Shown here piece by piece: positions 32,474 through 41,351 of a DNA stretch of 64,000 bases. Position 1 is the stretch's first letter. The number at the start of each line of letters is the position of its first letter. Both the position numbers and the translations under genes were made by a program. The stretch lies in contig JAFTSN010000003.1 in the NCBI GenBank assembly GCA_017467275.1, positions 38,673 through 102,672 of the forward strand, in the 5' to 3' direction. The DNA comes from Clostridia bacterium. Lineage in GTDB: Bacteria; Bacillota; Clostridia; Christensenellales; Borkfalkiaceae. Under the pieces are notes generated by a model. That model was given only the letters and a program-made list of their open reading frames with translations, had not been told where the DNA came from and searched no databases.

Positions 32474-33715
32474 TTAGCGAAGCGATTCAAAGCTTACCTC
32501 GATCTTGTAGTCCAACCTCTCTAAAATATCCTCTTTAAACGCCGAATAATAGCCCGCCTCAAATTTTTGCAGCCGCTCGAGAATGCCGAACACGTCGCAT
32601 TTGCAGTTTCGGCTCTTTTCAAACACGGACTGAATTTCTCCGCTTAATTTTTCCTTCGCCCGTCCAAAGATCTCTTTGGGGATATTCCCGCCCGTCAAGA
32701 GCTCGGCGGCTGCTTGCGGCGAGGAAATATCCTGTATTCCCGCCGTAAGCTCGACGTTGATTTTTAAGTGTGCCCGTGCGTTTTTATCCACGGAAAATTT
32801 TATCTTCGGCTCGTTTGTTTTGATTTGCAGGGCGTAATCACAGCCCGCATGCTCGAGCGAATAGGAGGCGAGCTTGAGCTTTTCCTTGGCAACGCATAGA
32901 GCAAACGTCTCCTCGGCGTTGAGCCGTCCTGTCATAACGCCGTCGTAAAATAGCGCCGTCTCGCTCGCGCTGTAAACGCTCTCCTTTTTATTTCCGCTGT
33001 CCGTCGAGCCCTCGGAGCCGCCCGAGCCTCCGCCCGACGACCCCGAATTTTCCCCACCGCTCGAGCTCCCGCCCGACGCGCCCGAATCTCCGCTCTTTGA
33101 GGGAGTCTCCTCGGGTGATTCCGTTTTGATGATGGGCAGATAACCGCTCTTGCCTGCGCCGTAGTAGCCTATGGCGAAAGTTCGCAAGGAATTGACGGCG
33201 ACCATGCCCGATTGCACGGCGTGCTCGGATAAGACCTTTTGCGCGGCGAGACTGCTAATGCCCTCGATGGGGGTCTGCGCGTTCAGGATATCCTTTGCGC
33301 TGCCGTCACAGGCGGCAACGAGACAGCCGTCGGACATATATTCGTCACGCAAAAAATAATCGAGCGCTTCAAAGACGTTTCGCTCGGTTGCCGTTTTGCC
33401 CAACACGAGAAGATCGCAGAACACGAGCTTGGGATACCAGCCCGTCTTTGCGTTGATCTGATTAAACGCTTCCGCGACCGTCGCACCGCGGCTTTCGATC
33501 TGCACCGCCTGCACGCTCCCGCCCTGCTCGGAATCCTTGGGAACGGCGATCTGCGTGGTCACAATAAAGGTTGCGCCGTCGCGGTCGATGCCCGCGGCGA
33601 GAACGATTGCCGTCTTTTGTATATCAATCAGCCCGAAGTCATTGGAAAAGAACAAAAAAATAAGAAGCGCCGTTAAAATAAGATAATAGCGAACGGTGTT
33701 TTTAGCATGTCGCAT
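32474..33715 (-). CDS. Spore germination protein, GerC family
   Basis: 413 residues, third subunit of a GerA-type nutrient germination receptor in the spore inner membrane. One N-terminal hydrophobic segment (LILTALLIFLFFSNDFG) is followed by the family opening (IQKTAIVLAAGIDRDG...VTTQIAVP), but the segment has no lipobox Cys, whereas GerC proteins are usually lipoproteins. A region of about 45 residues consisting almost only of Gly and Ser (about 210-255) separates the two domains. The C-terminal domain (FSVDKNARAHLKINVELTAGI...ILERLDY) fits the family. It overlaps the GerB-like gene by 14 bases. Confidence 0.82.
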   Translation of the reverse strand: MRHAKNTVRYYLILTALLIFLFFSNDFGLIDIQKTAIVLAAGIDRDGATFIVTTQIAVPKDSEQGGSVQAVQIESRGATVAEAFNQINAKTGWYPKLVFCDLLVLGKTATERNVFEALDYFLRDEYMSDGCLVAACDGSAKDILNAQTPIEGISSLAAQKVLSEHAVQSGMVAVNSLRTFAIGYYGAGKSGYLPIIKTESPEETPSKSGDSGASGGSSSGGENSGSSGGGSGGSEGSTDSGNKKESVYSASETALFYDGVMTGRLNAEETFALCVAKEKLKLASYSLEHAGCDYALQIKTNEPKIKFSVDKNARAHLKINVELTAGIQDISSPQAAAELLTGGNIPKEIFGRAKEKLSGEIQSVFEKSRNCKCDVFGILERLQKFEAGYYSAFKEDILERLDYKIEVSFESLR

Positions 33716-34922
33716 AGCCGTCCTCCTTTCTTGCAGTTTTTTTGTCCGATTCGGACATGCCCCCGCCGTTCATGCGTTTTCCGCGGTTTTTTAGCACTAA
33801 AAACAGTGCGAATAGCGGCAGGAGATAGGCAAAGACGGGGAACACCCAAAAGGAATAGTAGGTGACGAAATTATAAATTCTCGTGTAGAACTTCGCAAAG
33901 TAAGCGGTAAACAGCAAAAGCGCAAGATTGAGTGCCGCGGCAACGGGGATTTTTTTGTTCGTCTCCACAGCCCGAGAAAAGCAGATCACGCCGAGCTGTA
34001 AGGGCAGACAGTAATAAAAAATGAGTAGGATGGTCATCGTGTAGGCGAGCATAAGATCGATTCTGCCCACCGTGTTGAGCGCCTTAAAATACTGCGCCGT
34101 CTTATCGAATGCAAACGTCATAATAGGCGAAAGGGGCCCAAACAATCCGTAGAAAACGACGAGGAAAAAGAGAACGAAAAAACTGCCGAGCGCATAAGAG
34201 CCCATCACCTTTTTCCCGTCTCCCTTTTTATAGCGGTACGCGCCGAGCATAGGCAGAAGAAGCGCGGAGTCGGAGAAATGTATCATGGAGCGCAAAAACC
34301 CCTTAAAAGAGGAAGAGATCGGGGTGCCGAAAAGGGGCAAAACGGCAGAAAAATCCGATTCTCCCACGGACATGACCATAAGCCCCACAAAGGATACGAT
34401 AAACAGCGGCATCGCAAGATCGGCACTGCGTGCAAACGCCTTTAAGCCCTTGGTGCAGACGTACGCGCTCATCAAGAAAAAGGGCAAAAACGCCGAAAAG
34501 GTGGGTGCGGCGTCGAAAAACGCCGTGTAGACGAACCGCTCGAATTCAAGTAGCGGCAGGAGAGAATAAAACACGAAATAGACGGCGAGCGCGATATAGA
34601 TAATCTTTGCCGCAATTCGTCCCAAGCCGCTTTCAATAAGCTCGAAAAAGCTCTTGTCCGTCCTTGCGGAGAGAAAGAGGAAAAGCCCGATCGCTAGCGC
34701 CTGTAAAAGCTGTTGACAAATCGCGGGAAAAAGAAGATCGCCTTTTGCATAATAGGCGAGCACCGAGGGGGTCTCTAAAAGCTTGGAAACGGGGAGTAAA
34801 AAAGCGACGAAAAAGCAGAGCTGTCTCGTGCCGATCACTCCCTTTTCGTCCTTTGCGCCGAGGTTTTTTCCGAGCGTGTTTCCCACGCTTCCGCCTGCTA
34901 AGGCAAGTTTATTTGCTCCCAT
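33702..34922 (-). CDS. Spore germination protein, GerB family (APC-type permease)
   Basis: 406 residues with about ten membrane segments, typical of the GerAB/GerKB permease-like subunit that binds the germinant. It starts with GTRQLCFFVAFLLPVSKLLETPSVLAYYAKGDLL-type sequence, shared with the family. It overlaps gerA (14 bases) and gerC (14 bases), so the three are translated together. Confidence 0.85.
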   Translation of the reverse strand: MGANKLALAGGSVGNTLGKNLGAKDEKGVIGTRQLCFFVAFLLPVSKLLETPSVLAYYAKGDLLFPAICQQLLQALAIGLFLFLSARTDKSFFELIESGLGRIAAKIIYIALAVYFVFYSLLPLLEFERFVYTAFFDAAPTFSAFLPFFLMSAYVCTKGLKAFARSADLAMPLFIVSFVGLMVMSVGESDFSAVLPLFGTPISSSFKGFLRSMIHFSDSALLLPMLGAYRYKKGDGKKVMGSYALGSFFVLFFLVVFYGLFGPLSPIMTFAFDKTAQYFKALNTVGRIDLMLAYTMTILLIFYYCLPLQLGVICFSRAVETNKKIPVAAALNLALLLFTAYFAKFYTRIYNFVTYYSFWVFPVFAYLLPLFALFLVLKNRGKRMNGGGMSESDKKTARKEDGYATC

Positions 34923-36408
34923 TTTCCGTCTCTCCTTTTTTTGTTTTTTTCCCGTCCTTTGACTGGAGCCGCGTGCGGTTTTTCGGCTTAAAGAGGGTGG
35001 GGCGTTTGTCGAGTCGCTCCATGTTGAATTTCACGAGCGAGTCTTTAAGATCCTCTTTCACAAGCGGGGCAAAGGGCGCGAGCATAGGCACGCCGAACGC
35101 GTCCGAGCTGATCAAATAATAGAGGACGAACGCCGCCGTCAAAACGATACCGAACGGTCCTATGCTTCCCGCGACGATAAGAAACAGCCACCGTAAAATA
35201 CTTCCCGTCTCCGTGAAATTGGGCACGGTGTAAAGACAGATGCCCGAAAAAGCCACGATGATGATTGCGGGCGTGGACACAAACCCCGCTGAAACGGCAG
35301 TCTCGCCGAGTACGAGCGCCCCGACAACGGAGAGTGCCATGCCCACGTATTTGGGCATACGCACGCTTGCCTCTTTTAAGACTTCGAGCACGAACAGCAC
35401 GAGAAACATTTCTAGGCTCGGCGAGAGGGGCAAGCCTTGAATACTGCTGGCGATCGTGAGGGTGAGCGAAAGGGGGAGAAGCTGCAATTTAAAGAGCTGT
35501 GAGGAGACGTAGAACGCGGGCAGAAGAATGGCGACCAGCACGGCGATGACCCGCATGACCCTTGTGATCGTCGCCCAAAACGGGGAGACGAAATAATCTT
35601 CGCTCGATTGAAAATCCTCCGTGAGAAGATAGGGGGTCGTGAGCGCGATCGGAGAGCCGTCCACGAGGATTCCGATTCGTCCCTCCGCCATTTTAGCCGC
35701 GAGGATATCGGGTTTTTCCGTGGTGCCCGATTGGCGGAACACCGAACGCTTTCTAGGCGCTAAAAAGGTGGCGATATACGAGGAATCCACGATCACGTCC
35801 GTGTCGATTTTTTTCAACTTTTCGACGATTGCGTCCTTGGCTTCCTCGTCGGCAATGCCTTTCAAATAGCACACTGCAACGTTGGTTTCCGATTGCTTGC
35901 CCACCTTTTGCATCTCGAATAAAAGCTGGGGGGTCTTGAGCCGCTTTCTTAAGAGCGCCATATTGATTTTGATGTCCTCGACGAACCCCTCTCTAGGGCC
36001 TTTAACCGCGACGTCCGTCGGCGGTTCGATGACCGCTCTCGAGGGCGGGAGCTTTGCGCCGACGATCACCGCCTCCTTTAATCCGTCCGTGAGAAGAACG
36101 GCGTTGCCGTCGAGGATTTCTTTTTTAAGTTCTTCCGTTTCGGTCTGTTCTTTCAGCTCGGGGAAAAGCAGAGCTTCCTTGATGTCGTTGAGTGCGAGCT
36201 TTCCCTTTTCAGGAGCGGTAAGCCGCTTTAAAGGGCGGGCGGCGAGATCGCCTAAGAGCGCCTTGTCCACAACGCCGTCCGCGTAGACGATTGCAAAGCG
36301 CAGGCTTTTATCCGCAGAGGTAAAGGAATAGACGAGAATATCCTCCGCGGGCAGTTCGGTTTTTATAAGCTCTATATTTTCATTGAGCGAGGTGGTCAGA
36401 TTTTTCAC
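34909..36408 (-). CDS. Spore germination protein, GerA family
   Basis: 499 residues. A soluble N-terminal domain (about 1-230) is followed by about five membrane segments and a basic cytoplasmic tail (SKDGKKTKKGETENGSK), the layout of GerAA/GerKA. Family marks include the GRIGILVDGSPIALTTPYLL segment, FQSSEDYF and LPAFYVSSQLF. It begins at GTG 36408 (the overlapping ATG is followed at once by TGA) with an AAAGGA site rather far upstream. It is the first gene of the receptor operon; a GC-rich hairpin at 36462-36487 separates it from a small gene upstream. Confidence 0.88.
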   Translation of the reverse strand: MKNLTTSLNENIELIKTELPAEDILVYSFTSADKSLRFAIVYADGVVDKALLGDLAARPLKRLTAPEKGKLALNDIKEALLFPELKEQTETEELKKEILDGNAVLLTDGLKEAVIVGAKLPPSRAVIEPPTDVAVKGPREGFVEDIKINMALLRKRLKTPQLLFEMQKVGKQSETNVAVCYLKGIADEEAKDAIVEKLKKIDTDVIVDSSYIATFLAPRKRSVFRQSGTTEKPDILAAKMAEGRIGILVDGSPIALTTPYLLTEDFQSSEDYFVSPFWATITRVMRVIAVLVAILLPAFYVSSQLFKLQLLPLSLTLTIASSIQGLPLSPSLEMFLVLFVLEVLKEASVRMPKYVGMALSVVGALVLGETAVSAGFVSTPAIIIVAFSGICLYTVPNFTETGSILRWLFLIVAGSIGPFGIVLTAAFVLYYLISSDAFGVPMLAPFAPLVKEDLKDSLVKFNMERLDKRPTLFKPKNRTRLQSKDGKKTKKGETENGSK

Positions 36409-36461
36409 ATACCGAGTATGTTTCTTTCCTTTGAAAAATATGTGTTATTCGCTTTTAACGC

Positions 36462-36487
36462 CGCGCGGGGCGAGAGTGCCCCGCGCG
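36462..36487. other. GC-rich intercistronic hairpin before gerA
   Basis: GCGCGGGGC/GCCCCGCGC with a six-base loop and no T run on either strand. It may stabilise or partly separate the small upstream ORF from the germination operon. Confidence 0.5.
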
Positions 36488-36497
36488 AACGGAACGG

Positions 36498-36674
36498 TTA
36501 TCGCTCCCCGTTTTGGGAAGCGGCCGCCTCCTCAATCGACCGTCTTAAAGTGGAGACCCGCTTTTTAAAAGCGGTCAGCTTCTTTAAAAGGGCGTTGAGG
36601 AGCTTGTCGAGCAATCCCGAAATGACCCCGACGAGGGCATTTTTCAAAACGCAGATAAATCTTTTCAATTTCAT
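36498..36674 (-). CDS. Small basic amphipathic protein upstream of gerA (58 aa)
   Basis: ATG 36674 follows AAAAAAGGAGGAAATTT, a very strong site. The protein (MKLKRFICVLKNALVGVISG...) alternates hydrophobic and Lys/Arg residues in helical pattern (GLLDKLLNALLKKLTAFKKR) and ends with an acidic/polar tail. No signal peptide or full membrane span. It lies directly upstream of the germination operon in the same direction, under a strong sigma-A promoter. I do not recognise a family; membrane-surface binding or a regulatory peptide are guesses. A longer frame to 36809 lacks a site and begins at the promoter. Confidence 0.6.
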   Translation of the reverse strand: MKLKRFICVLKNALVGVISGLLDKLLNALLKKLTAFKKRVSTLRRSIEEAAASQNGER

Positions 36675-36700
36675 AAATTTCCTCCTTTTTTCCGTCAATA

Positions 36701-36730
36701 AACGGACGGCAGATTTCTCCGCCGTCCGTT
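36701..36730. other. Leader hairpin of the 58-aa gene
   Basis: AACGGACGGC/GCCGTCCGTT, a perfect 10-bp stem 27 bases before the start codon of the minus-strand gene, just upstream of its ribosome site. No T run, so not a terminator. Confidence 0.5.
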
Positions 36731-36809
36731 GATATAACCCGAAAGGAAAAAAGCACGAAACCCGTCGTTTTTTGCGCTTGTTTTCGTTCGGAATTCCCGT
36801 CGTGAGCAC

Positions 36810-36837
36810 ATTATACCACGTATTTTTCCATTGTCAA
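36810..36837 (-). promoter_or_regulatory. Strong promoter upstream of the 58-aa/ger region
   Basis: TTGACA (36837-36832), 16-base spacer, TATAAT (36815-36810) with TGG before it. Near-duplicate of the promoter at 32406-32433. Confidence 0.8.
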
Positions 36838-36909
36838 CGGTATACTGCCAACTTTTTTTAAAATTTCGGAAATTTTTTTGCGGTCGGCTATGACGGACAG
36901 TATCTTCTC

Positions 36910-36938
36910 TTGACTTTTCCCCGAATTTCATGTATAAT
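36910..36938 (+). promoter_or_regulatory. Promoter of ruvCAB-queA
   Basis: TTGACT (36910-36915), 17 bases, TATAAT (36933-36938). Divergent from the promoter at 36810; the 302-base gap 36675-36976 contains only these two promoters and the leader hairpin. Confidence 0.8.
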
Positions 36939-36976
36939 AAATATATCACGGTTAATTTTTTCGGGAGAGGAGAGTC

Positions 36977-37564
36977 ATGATCATTCTCGGGATCGACCCG
37001 GGGCTTGCGACAATGGGCTTCGGAGTGGTGGATAAAGACGCGGGCGGCAACTGCCGCGCCGTCGATTACGGTGTCGTGGTCACGCCCAAGGAGGAGACTC
37101 TCCCTGTCCGCCTTGCCATGCTCGAGGAGGGCATGAACAAGATCATTGACAAATATAAACCCGAGGAAATCGCGCTCGAGGAGCTGTTTTTCACAAAAAA
37201 CATCACCACGGGTATCGCCGTTGCGCAGGCAAGAGGCGTCATTTTGCTCTCTGCCGTCAAGCGTTGCGGTAAGCTCTTTGAATACACGCCCATGCAGATC
37301 AAGCAGGCGCTCACGGGCTACGGCAGAGCGGACAAGCAACAGATTCAGCAAGTGGTGGCTTCCCTGTTGCATTTAAAGAGTATCCCCCGTCCCGACGACG
37401 CCGCGGATGCGCTCGCAATCGCGCTCTGTCATGCGTTTACCAGTCGATTCGGCGCGCTGTTCGCCGTTGAAAACACGACGCGGACGCGGGGTAAAAACGC
37501 CGTCACGGGCAGTTATTTCAAATCGGCGCTCGAAATGGAGCAACGCCGCAAAAAGGGCGAATAA
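36977..37564 (+). CDS. ruvC: Holliday-junction resolvase RuvC
   Basis: 195 residues. The four acidic catalytic residues fit the family: D7 in ILGIDPGLATMGFG, E68 in IALEELFF, and D141/D144 in RPDDAADALAIA. It cuts Holliday junctions symmetrically during recombination repair, guided by RuvAB. Length is slightly above the usual 160-175 because of a basic C-terminal tail. Start after GGGAGAGGAGAGTC. First gene of ruvC-ruvA-ruvB-queA. Confidence 0.96.
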   Translation: MIILGIDPGLATMGFGVVDKDAGGNCRAVDYGVVVTPKEETLPVRLAMLEEGMNKIIDKYKPEEIALEELFFTKNITTGIAVAQARGVILLSAVKRCGKLFEYTPMQIKQALTGYGRADKQQIQQVVASLLHLKSIPRPDDAADALAIALCHAFTSRFGALFAVENTTRTRGKNAVTGSYFKSALEMEQRRKKGE

Positions 37565-37595
37565 GCCGAACGGGAGAAAAAATAAGGAGTCATAT

Positions 37596-38210
37596 ATGAT
37601 AGCGTATATTAGGGGCAGAGTGCTTTCAATAACGGCAGAGACGGCGATTTTAGACGTGAACGGCGTGGGCTACGAGCTCTACTGTTCAGGCGGCGCGTTT
37701 TCCCGCCTTGTGCAAGGCGAGGTGGGTGAGCTTTACACCTATCTTCAGATCAAAGAGGACGGGGCGACGCTTTTCGGCTTCGTTTCGCCCAAGGAAAAGG
37801 AGCTGTTTTTAAAGCTCATATCCGTTTCGGGCGTAGGTCCGAAAATGGGCATTGCGGTGTTGTCCTCGTTAAGCGCGGAGGATCTCGCCTACGTGATCGC
37901 GACAGCGGACGTCAAGAGATTGTCCGCGGTCAAGGGGCTGGGCAAAAAGACGGCGGAAAAAATCGTTTTGGAACTGCACGGCAAAATCTCCGCGGCGGAG
38001 GTCATGACGGCGAGCGGCGACGGGCTCTCTGTGCCTTCCGCGCCCATTTCTCCCGAGAAGCTTTCGGCGGTGGACGAGGAAGCGGTCGAGGCGTTGATCG
38101 GGCTCGGCTTCAAGCGTTCGGAGAGCGTGGCGGCGGTGAAAAAGGCAAAGGAAGCGGGGGCAAGAACGGTCGAGGAAACGATCATGAAAGCCTTGCAGGG
38201 CGGCGTTTGA
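37596..38210 (+). CDS. ruvA: Holliday-junction helicase subunit RuvA
   Basis: 204 residues. An OB-fold N-terminal domain (MIAYIRGRVLSI...VNGVGYELYCS), two helix-hairpin-helix motifs (ISVSGVGPKMGIAVL and SAVKGLGKKTAEKIVLEL) and a C-terminal three-helix domain (VEALIGLGFKRSES...) that contacts RuvB. RuvA binds the four-way junction as a tetramer. The start at 37596 follows AATAAGGAGTCATAT; the longer frame overlaps ruvC in another phase and is not used. Confidence 0.96.
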   Translation: MIAYIRGRVLSITAETAILDVNGVGYELYCSGGAFSRLVQGEVGELYTYLQIKEDGATLFGFVSPKEKELFLKLISVSGVGPKMGIAVLSSLSAEDLAYVIATADVKRLSAVKGLGKKTAEKIVLELHGKISAAEVMTASGDGLSVPSAPISPEKLSAVDEEAVEALIGLGFKRSESVAAVKKAKEAGARTVEETIMKALQGGV

Positions 38211-38254
38211 TTCGCTCAATAGGCATTGGATTATCATAGATAAGGAGCAGACGC

Positions 38255-39307
38255 ATGTTTGAGGACGAGGAATACGGCGAAAATCTCATCGTCAGCACGA
38301 AAACGGAATACGACGCGGAGGAAAATGTTCTCCGCCCCAAAACCATGGGCGACTATGTCGGGCAGGAAAAGGTCAAGGAAAATCTTGCCGTGTATATTGC
38401 GGCGGCGAAACAGCGCGGCGAAGCGCTTGATCACGTTTTGTTATACGGCCCTCCCGGCTTGGGAAAGACCACGCTCGCACACATAATCGCAAACGAGCTC
38501 GGCGTGCAGATCAAGCTCACGAGCGGACCTGCAATCGAGCGTTCGGGCGATCTCGCCGCTATTTTAACCAATCTCAACGAGGGAGACGTTCTGTTTATCG
38601 ACGAAATTCACCGTCTTTCCCGTTCGGTTGAGGAAATTTTATATTCGGCAATGGAGGACTATGCGCTCGACATCATTGTCGGCAAAGGTCCGTCCGCGCG
38701 GAATATCCGCTTTTCCTTGAAAAAATTCACGCTCGTCGGCGCGACGACGAAAGCGGGTATGCTCGCGCCCCCGTTGAGAGACCGTTTCGGCATCATCAAC
38801 CGCCTCGAAATGTACGCGCCCGCAGAGCTTCAGCGCATTGTTGAGCGTTCGGCGAACGCTCTCGGTATTTCCATTGACGCAGAGGCGGCGGCAGAGATTG
38901 CAAGGCGCAGCCGCGGCACGCCGCGTATTGCCAACCGCCTTTTAAAGCGCGTGCGCGATTTCTCCGCGGTCGGCGGAAACGCCTCGGTCACGCTCAAGGA
39001 CGCGCGCTTTGCCCTCCAAAAATTGGAGATTGACGAGCTCGGCTTGGACGAGACGGACAGAAACCTGCTCCGTGCGCTTATCGAAAAATTCGGCGGCGGT
39101 CCCGCGGGGCTTGACACGCTCGCCGCGACGACGGGCGAGGACGTAAACACGATTGAGGACGTCTACGAACCCTATTTATTGCAGCTCGGCTTTATCGCGC
39201 GCACCCCGCGCGGCAGAATTTGTTTAAAGGGCGGCTACGAGCACATGGGCTTGAAGCCCTCGCAAAAGGCGAAGAGTCAGCTTTCCCTGTTTGATGCGGA
39301 GGATTGA
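38255..39307 (+). CDS. ruvB: Holliday-junction branch-migration ATPase RuvB
   Basis: 350 residues, AAA+ ATPase. Walker [10 protein letters not shown], Walker [10 protein letters not shown], sensor 1 GATTKAG, arginine-finger region PLRDRFG, and a C-terminal winged helix ([22 protein letters not shown]). It drives branch migration on RuvA-bound junctions. Start after ATAAGGAGCAGACGC. Third gene of the operon. Confidence 0.97.
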   Translation: MFEDEEYGENLIVSTKTEYDAEENVLRPKTMGDYVGQEKVKENLAVYIAAAKQRGEALDHVLLYGPPGLGKTTLAHIIANELGVQIKLTSGPAIERSGDLAAILTNLNEGDVLFIDEIHRLSRSVEEILYSAMEDYALDIIVGKGPSARNIRFSLKKFTLVGATTKAGMLAPPLRDRFGIINRLEMYAPAELQRIVERSANALGISIDAEAAAEIARRSRGTPRIANRLLKRVRDFSAVGGNASVTLKDARFALQKLEIDELGLDETDRNLLRALIEKFGGGPAGLDTLAATTGEDVNTIEDVYEPYLLQLGFIARTPRGRICLKGGYEHMGLKPSQKAKSQLSLFDAED

Positions 39308-39310
39308 TCG

Positions 39311-40333
39311 GTGTTTAAAAAGAGCGATTTTTACTATGATCTGCCCGAGGAGCTGATCGCCCAGACCCCCGCAGAACCCCGCGATTCCTCGCGGCTTTTG
39401 GTCTACGACCGCAAGACGGGTCAAGCGGAAAACAGAATCTTTCGAGATATCACGGACTATCTGAAATCGGGCGACGTGCTTGTGGTCAACAACACCCGTG
39501 TGATTCCCGCGCGCATGTTCGCGCTCACGCCCCACGGCGGGGTGGTGGAGGTGTTGCTTCTCAAGCGCAGGGATTTAAACGAATGGGAAGTGTTAATGCG
39601 CCCTGGGAAAAAGGGTAAAATAGGCGTGAGCATGAAAGTTAACGACGAGCTTTCGCTCACGGTCAAGGAAATCACGGAGACGGGCGAGCGGATTGTCGAA
39701 TTTTCTTTCGACGGCGTATTTGAGGAGATTTTGGAACGGGTGGGGACAATGCCCCTGCCGCCGTATATTAAGGCAAAGCTCGAGGATAAAACCCGTTATA
39801 ACACCGTTTACAGCAAGGTGGACGGCTCTGCCGCCGCACCCACGGCGGGCTTACATTTCACGCCCGCGCTTTTGGAGAAAATCCGCGGCATGGGTGTGGA
39901 GATCGCGGAGGTGTTGCTTCACGTGGGGCTCGGCACCTTCCGTCCCGTCAGCGAGGAGATTATAACCGACCATAAAATGCATTCGGAATATTACAGCGTT
40001 TCCGAATCGGCGGCTGAAATCATCAACCGTGCGAAAAAAGAGGGACGGCGAGTGATTGCGGTGGGTACGACCTCGGTGCGTACGCTGGAGAGTGCGGCGG
40101 ACGAAAACGGGTTTGTGAAAGCGGAGAGCGGAAACACGGAGATTTTCTTATACCCGCCTTATAAAATGAAATGCGTAGACGCGCTTATCACCAACTTCCA
40201 CCTCCCCGAAAGCACGCTCATTATGCTCGTTTCCTGTCTCACGGGCAGAGAGGAGATTTTGAATTTATATAAATATGCCGTGGGGGAGAGATACCGCTTC
40301 TTCTCTTTTGGAGACGCCACGTTCATCGTATAG
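39311..40333 (+). CDS. queA: S-adenosylmethionine:tRNA ribosyltransferase-isomerase QueA
   Basis: 340 residues, makes epoxyqueuosine in tRNA anticodons by transferring the ribose of SAM to preQ1. Family marks: [24 protein letters not shown] at the start, [31 protein letters not shown] and the C-terminal [14 protein letters not shown]. It starts at GTG 39311, three bases after the ruvB stop, so coupling is likely. The ruvB-queA order is common in Firmicutes. Confidence 0.96.
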   Translation: MFKKSDFYYDLPEELIAQTPAEPRDSSRLLVYDRKTGQAENRIFRDITDYLKSGDVLVVNNTRVIPARMFALTPHGGVVEVLLLKRRDLNEWEVLMRPGKKGKIGVSMKVNDELSLTVKEITETGERIVEFSFDGVFEEILERVGTMPLPPYIKAKLEDKTRYNTVYSKVDGSAAAPTAGLHFTPALLEKIRGMGVEIAEVLLHVGLGTFRPVSEEIITDHKMHSEYYSVSESAAEIINRAKKEGRRVIAVGTTSVRTLESAADENGFVKAESGNTEIFLYPPYKMKCVDALITNFHLPESTLIMLVSCLTGREEILNLYKYAVGERYRFFSFGDATFIV

Positions 40334-40348
40334 GCGACGCATCTCTTT

Positions 40349-40420
40349 GTCGCGCTTGCGTTTTTCCTCGCTCATTTACTATTTGTAAACTCCCGTCGGA
40401 AAAGCCGCGCGCTTCGCGAC
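40349..40420. repeat. Long imperfect inverted repeat after queA
   Basis: GTCGCG...TTTTTCC (40349-40366) faces GGAAAA...CGCGAC (40398-40420), with TTTAC/GTAAA (40375-40379, 40385-40389) at the centre. No T run follows. It could be a palindromic repeat element or a weak termination region. Confidence 0.45.
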
Positions 40421-40485
40421 CTGCTTGCCTCTACGAAGAACTATCCTGCTTCCCGTTTCACTTCTGTTATTTTTGGAGGGAAATT

Positions 40486-40857
40486 ATGATTAACGAAAAA
40501 AACAACCGCTCGCAAGAGGATTATATTGAGAGTATTCTACTGCTTCGCGAACAGCTTGACTTTGTACACCGCGTGGACGTCGCTAAACGCATGGGCGTTT
40601 CGCAGGCGGCGGTCAATAAGGCGGTTAATCTATTGCTCGAGAAAAATTACGTCTATGAGGACGGCAAGCACCTTTATCTAACGGCACAGGGAGAGGTTTA
40701 TGCGCGCGAAGTCTATGAGAAACACCTCGTCATACGCGCCTTTCTTAAAAAGATGGGTGTGTCCGAAAAGAACGCCGAGGAGGACGCCTGTAAGCTTGAA
40801 CACCTCGTCAGTGAGGAAACTTTGCTCATGATGAAAAAATACGTCGAGGAAACCTGA
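40486..40857 (+). CDS. DtxR/MntR-family metal-dependent repressor
   Basis: 123 residues: a winged HTH (SQEDYIESILLL...RVDVAKRMGVSQAAVNKAVNLLLEKNYV) and a metal-binding/dimerisation helix pair (TAQGEVYAREVYEKHLVIRAFLKKMGV...EEDACKLEHLVSEETL) with the family His/Glu/Cys ligands in EKH and C-x-x-E-H. It lacks the SH3-like third domain, as in MntR. Next to feoAAB it most likely senses Fe2+ (or Mn2+) and represses that operon. Start after TTTTGGAGGGAAATT. Confidence 0.85.
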   Translation: MINEKNNRSQEDYIESILLLREQLDFVHRVDVAKRMGVSQAAVNKAVNLLLEKNYVYEDGKHLYLTAQGEVYAREVYEKHLVIRAFLKKMGVSEKNAEEDACKLEHLVSEETLLMMKKYVEET

Positions 40858-40929
40858 ACGCCTTTTCCGCTCGCTGTTTTTGCGTGCGGAAAAAATTTAA
40901 AAAATTTCTTAACTTCGGTTTAATTTTTG

Positions 40930-40958
40930 TTGACATTATCAAAATCGCGTGATATAAT
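40930..40958 (+). promoter_or_regulatory. Consensus promoter of feoAAB
   Basis: TTGACA (40930-40935), 17 bases, TATAAT (40953-40958); a perfect sigma-A promoter, which suits an operon that needs repression. Confidence 0.85.
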
Positions 40959-40969
40959 AGCTGTGGATT

Positions 40970-40983
40970 TTAACCAAGGTGAA
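40970..40983. promoter_or_regulatory. Probable metal-repressor operator 1 (TTAACC-AA-GGTGAA)
   Basis: An inverted repeat with one mismatch lying over the predicted transcription start, the position expected for a repressor. Confidence 0.55.
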
Positions 40984-41036
40984 AATTTTTTTGCGGACGT
41001 TACGGCGCATTTGCCGTTTTTATTACATAAAATAAA

Positions 41037-41050
41037 TTAACCGAGGTTAA
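41037..41050. promoter_or_regulatory. Probable metal-repressor operator 2 (TTAACC-GA-GGTTAA)
   Basis: Perfect six-base arms, same spacing as operator 1, within the feo leader. A weaker relative (TTAACT-TC-GGTTTA) lies upstream of the -35 at about 40909. Confidence 0.55.
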
Positions 41051-41104
41051 ATTCTATACACAGGACACAAGACGCAGAAAATACAAGCACAAGGAGAACA
41101 AAAA

Positions 41105-41317
41105 ATGCCATTGAAGTTTGCCGTAATCGGCGAGGAAGTGGAGATCAAAAGGCTCACGACGGACGATAAATTAAAGAGACATCTTGAAAATCTCGGTATC
41201 GTGGTCGGGCAAAAGGTGACGGTGTTATCCGCCACGGGAAACGGCGTGATTCTCAAGGTTAAGGACGGCAGAATCGCGCTGGACGGAAAAATGAGCGCGG
41301 GAATATTCGTCGCGTAA
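41105..41317 (+). CDS. feoA: FeoA-domain protein 1
   Basis: 70 residues, an SH3-like small protein (VEIKRLTTDDKLKRHLENLGIVVGQKVTVLSATGNGVILKVKDGRIALD). FeoA supports the ferrous-iron transporter FeoB, probably by contacting its G domain. It starts after CAAGGAGAACAAAAA. The first of two different FeoA genes before feoB. Confidence 0.88.
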   Translation: MPLKFAVIGEEVEIKRLTTDDKLKRHLENLGIVVGQKVTVLSATGNGVILKVKDGRIALDGKMSAGIFVA

Positions 41318-41351
41318 AAACGAAAAAACTTCAAAAGGAGAATTAAATAAA

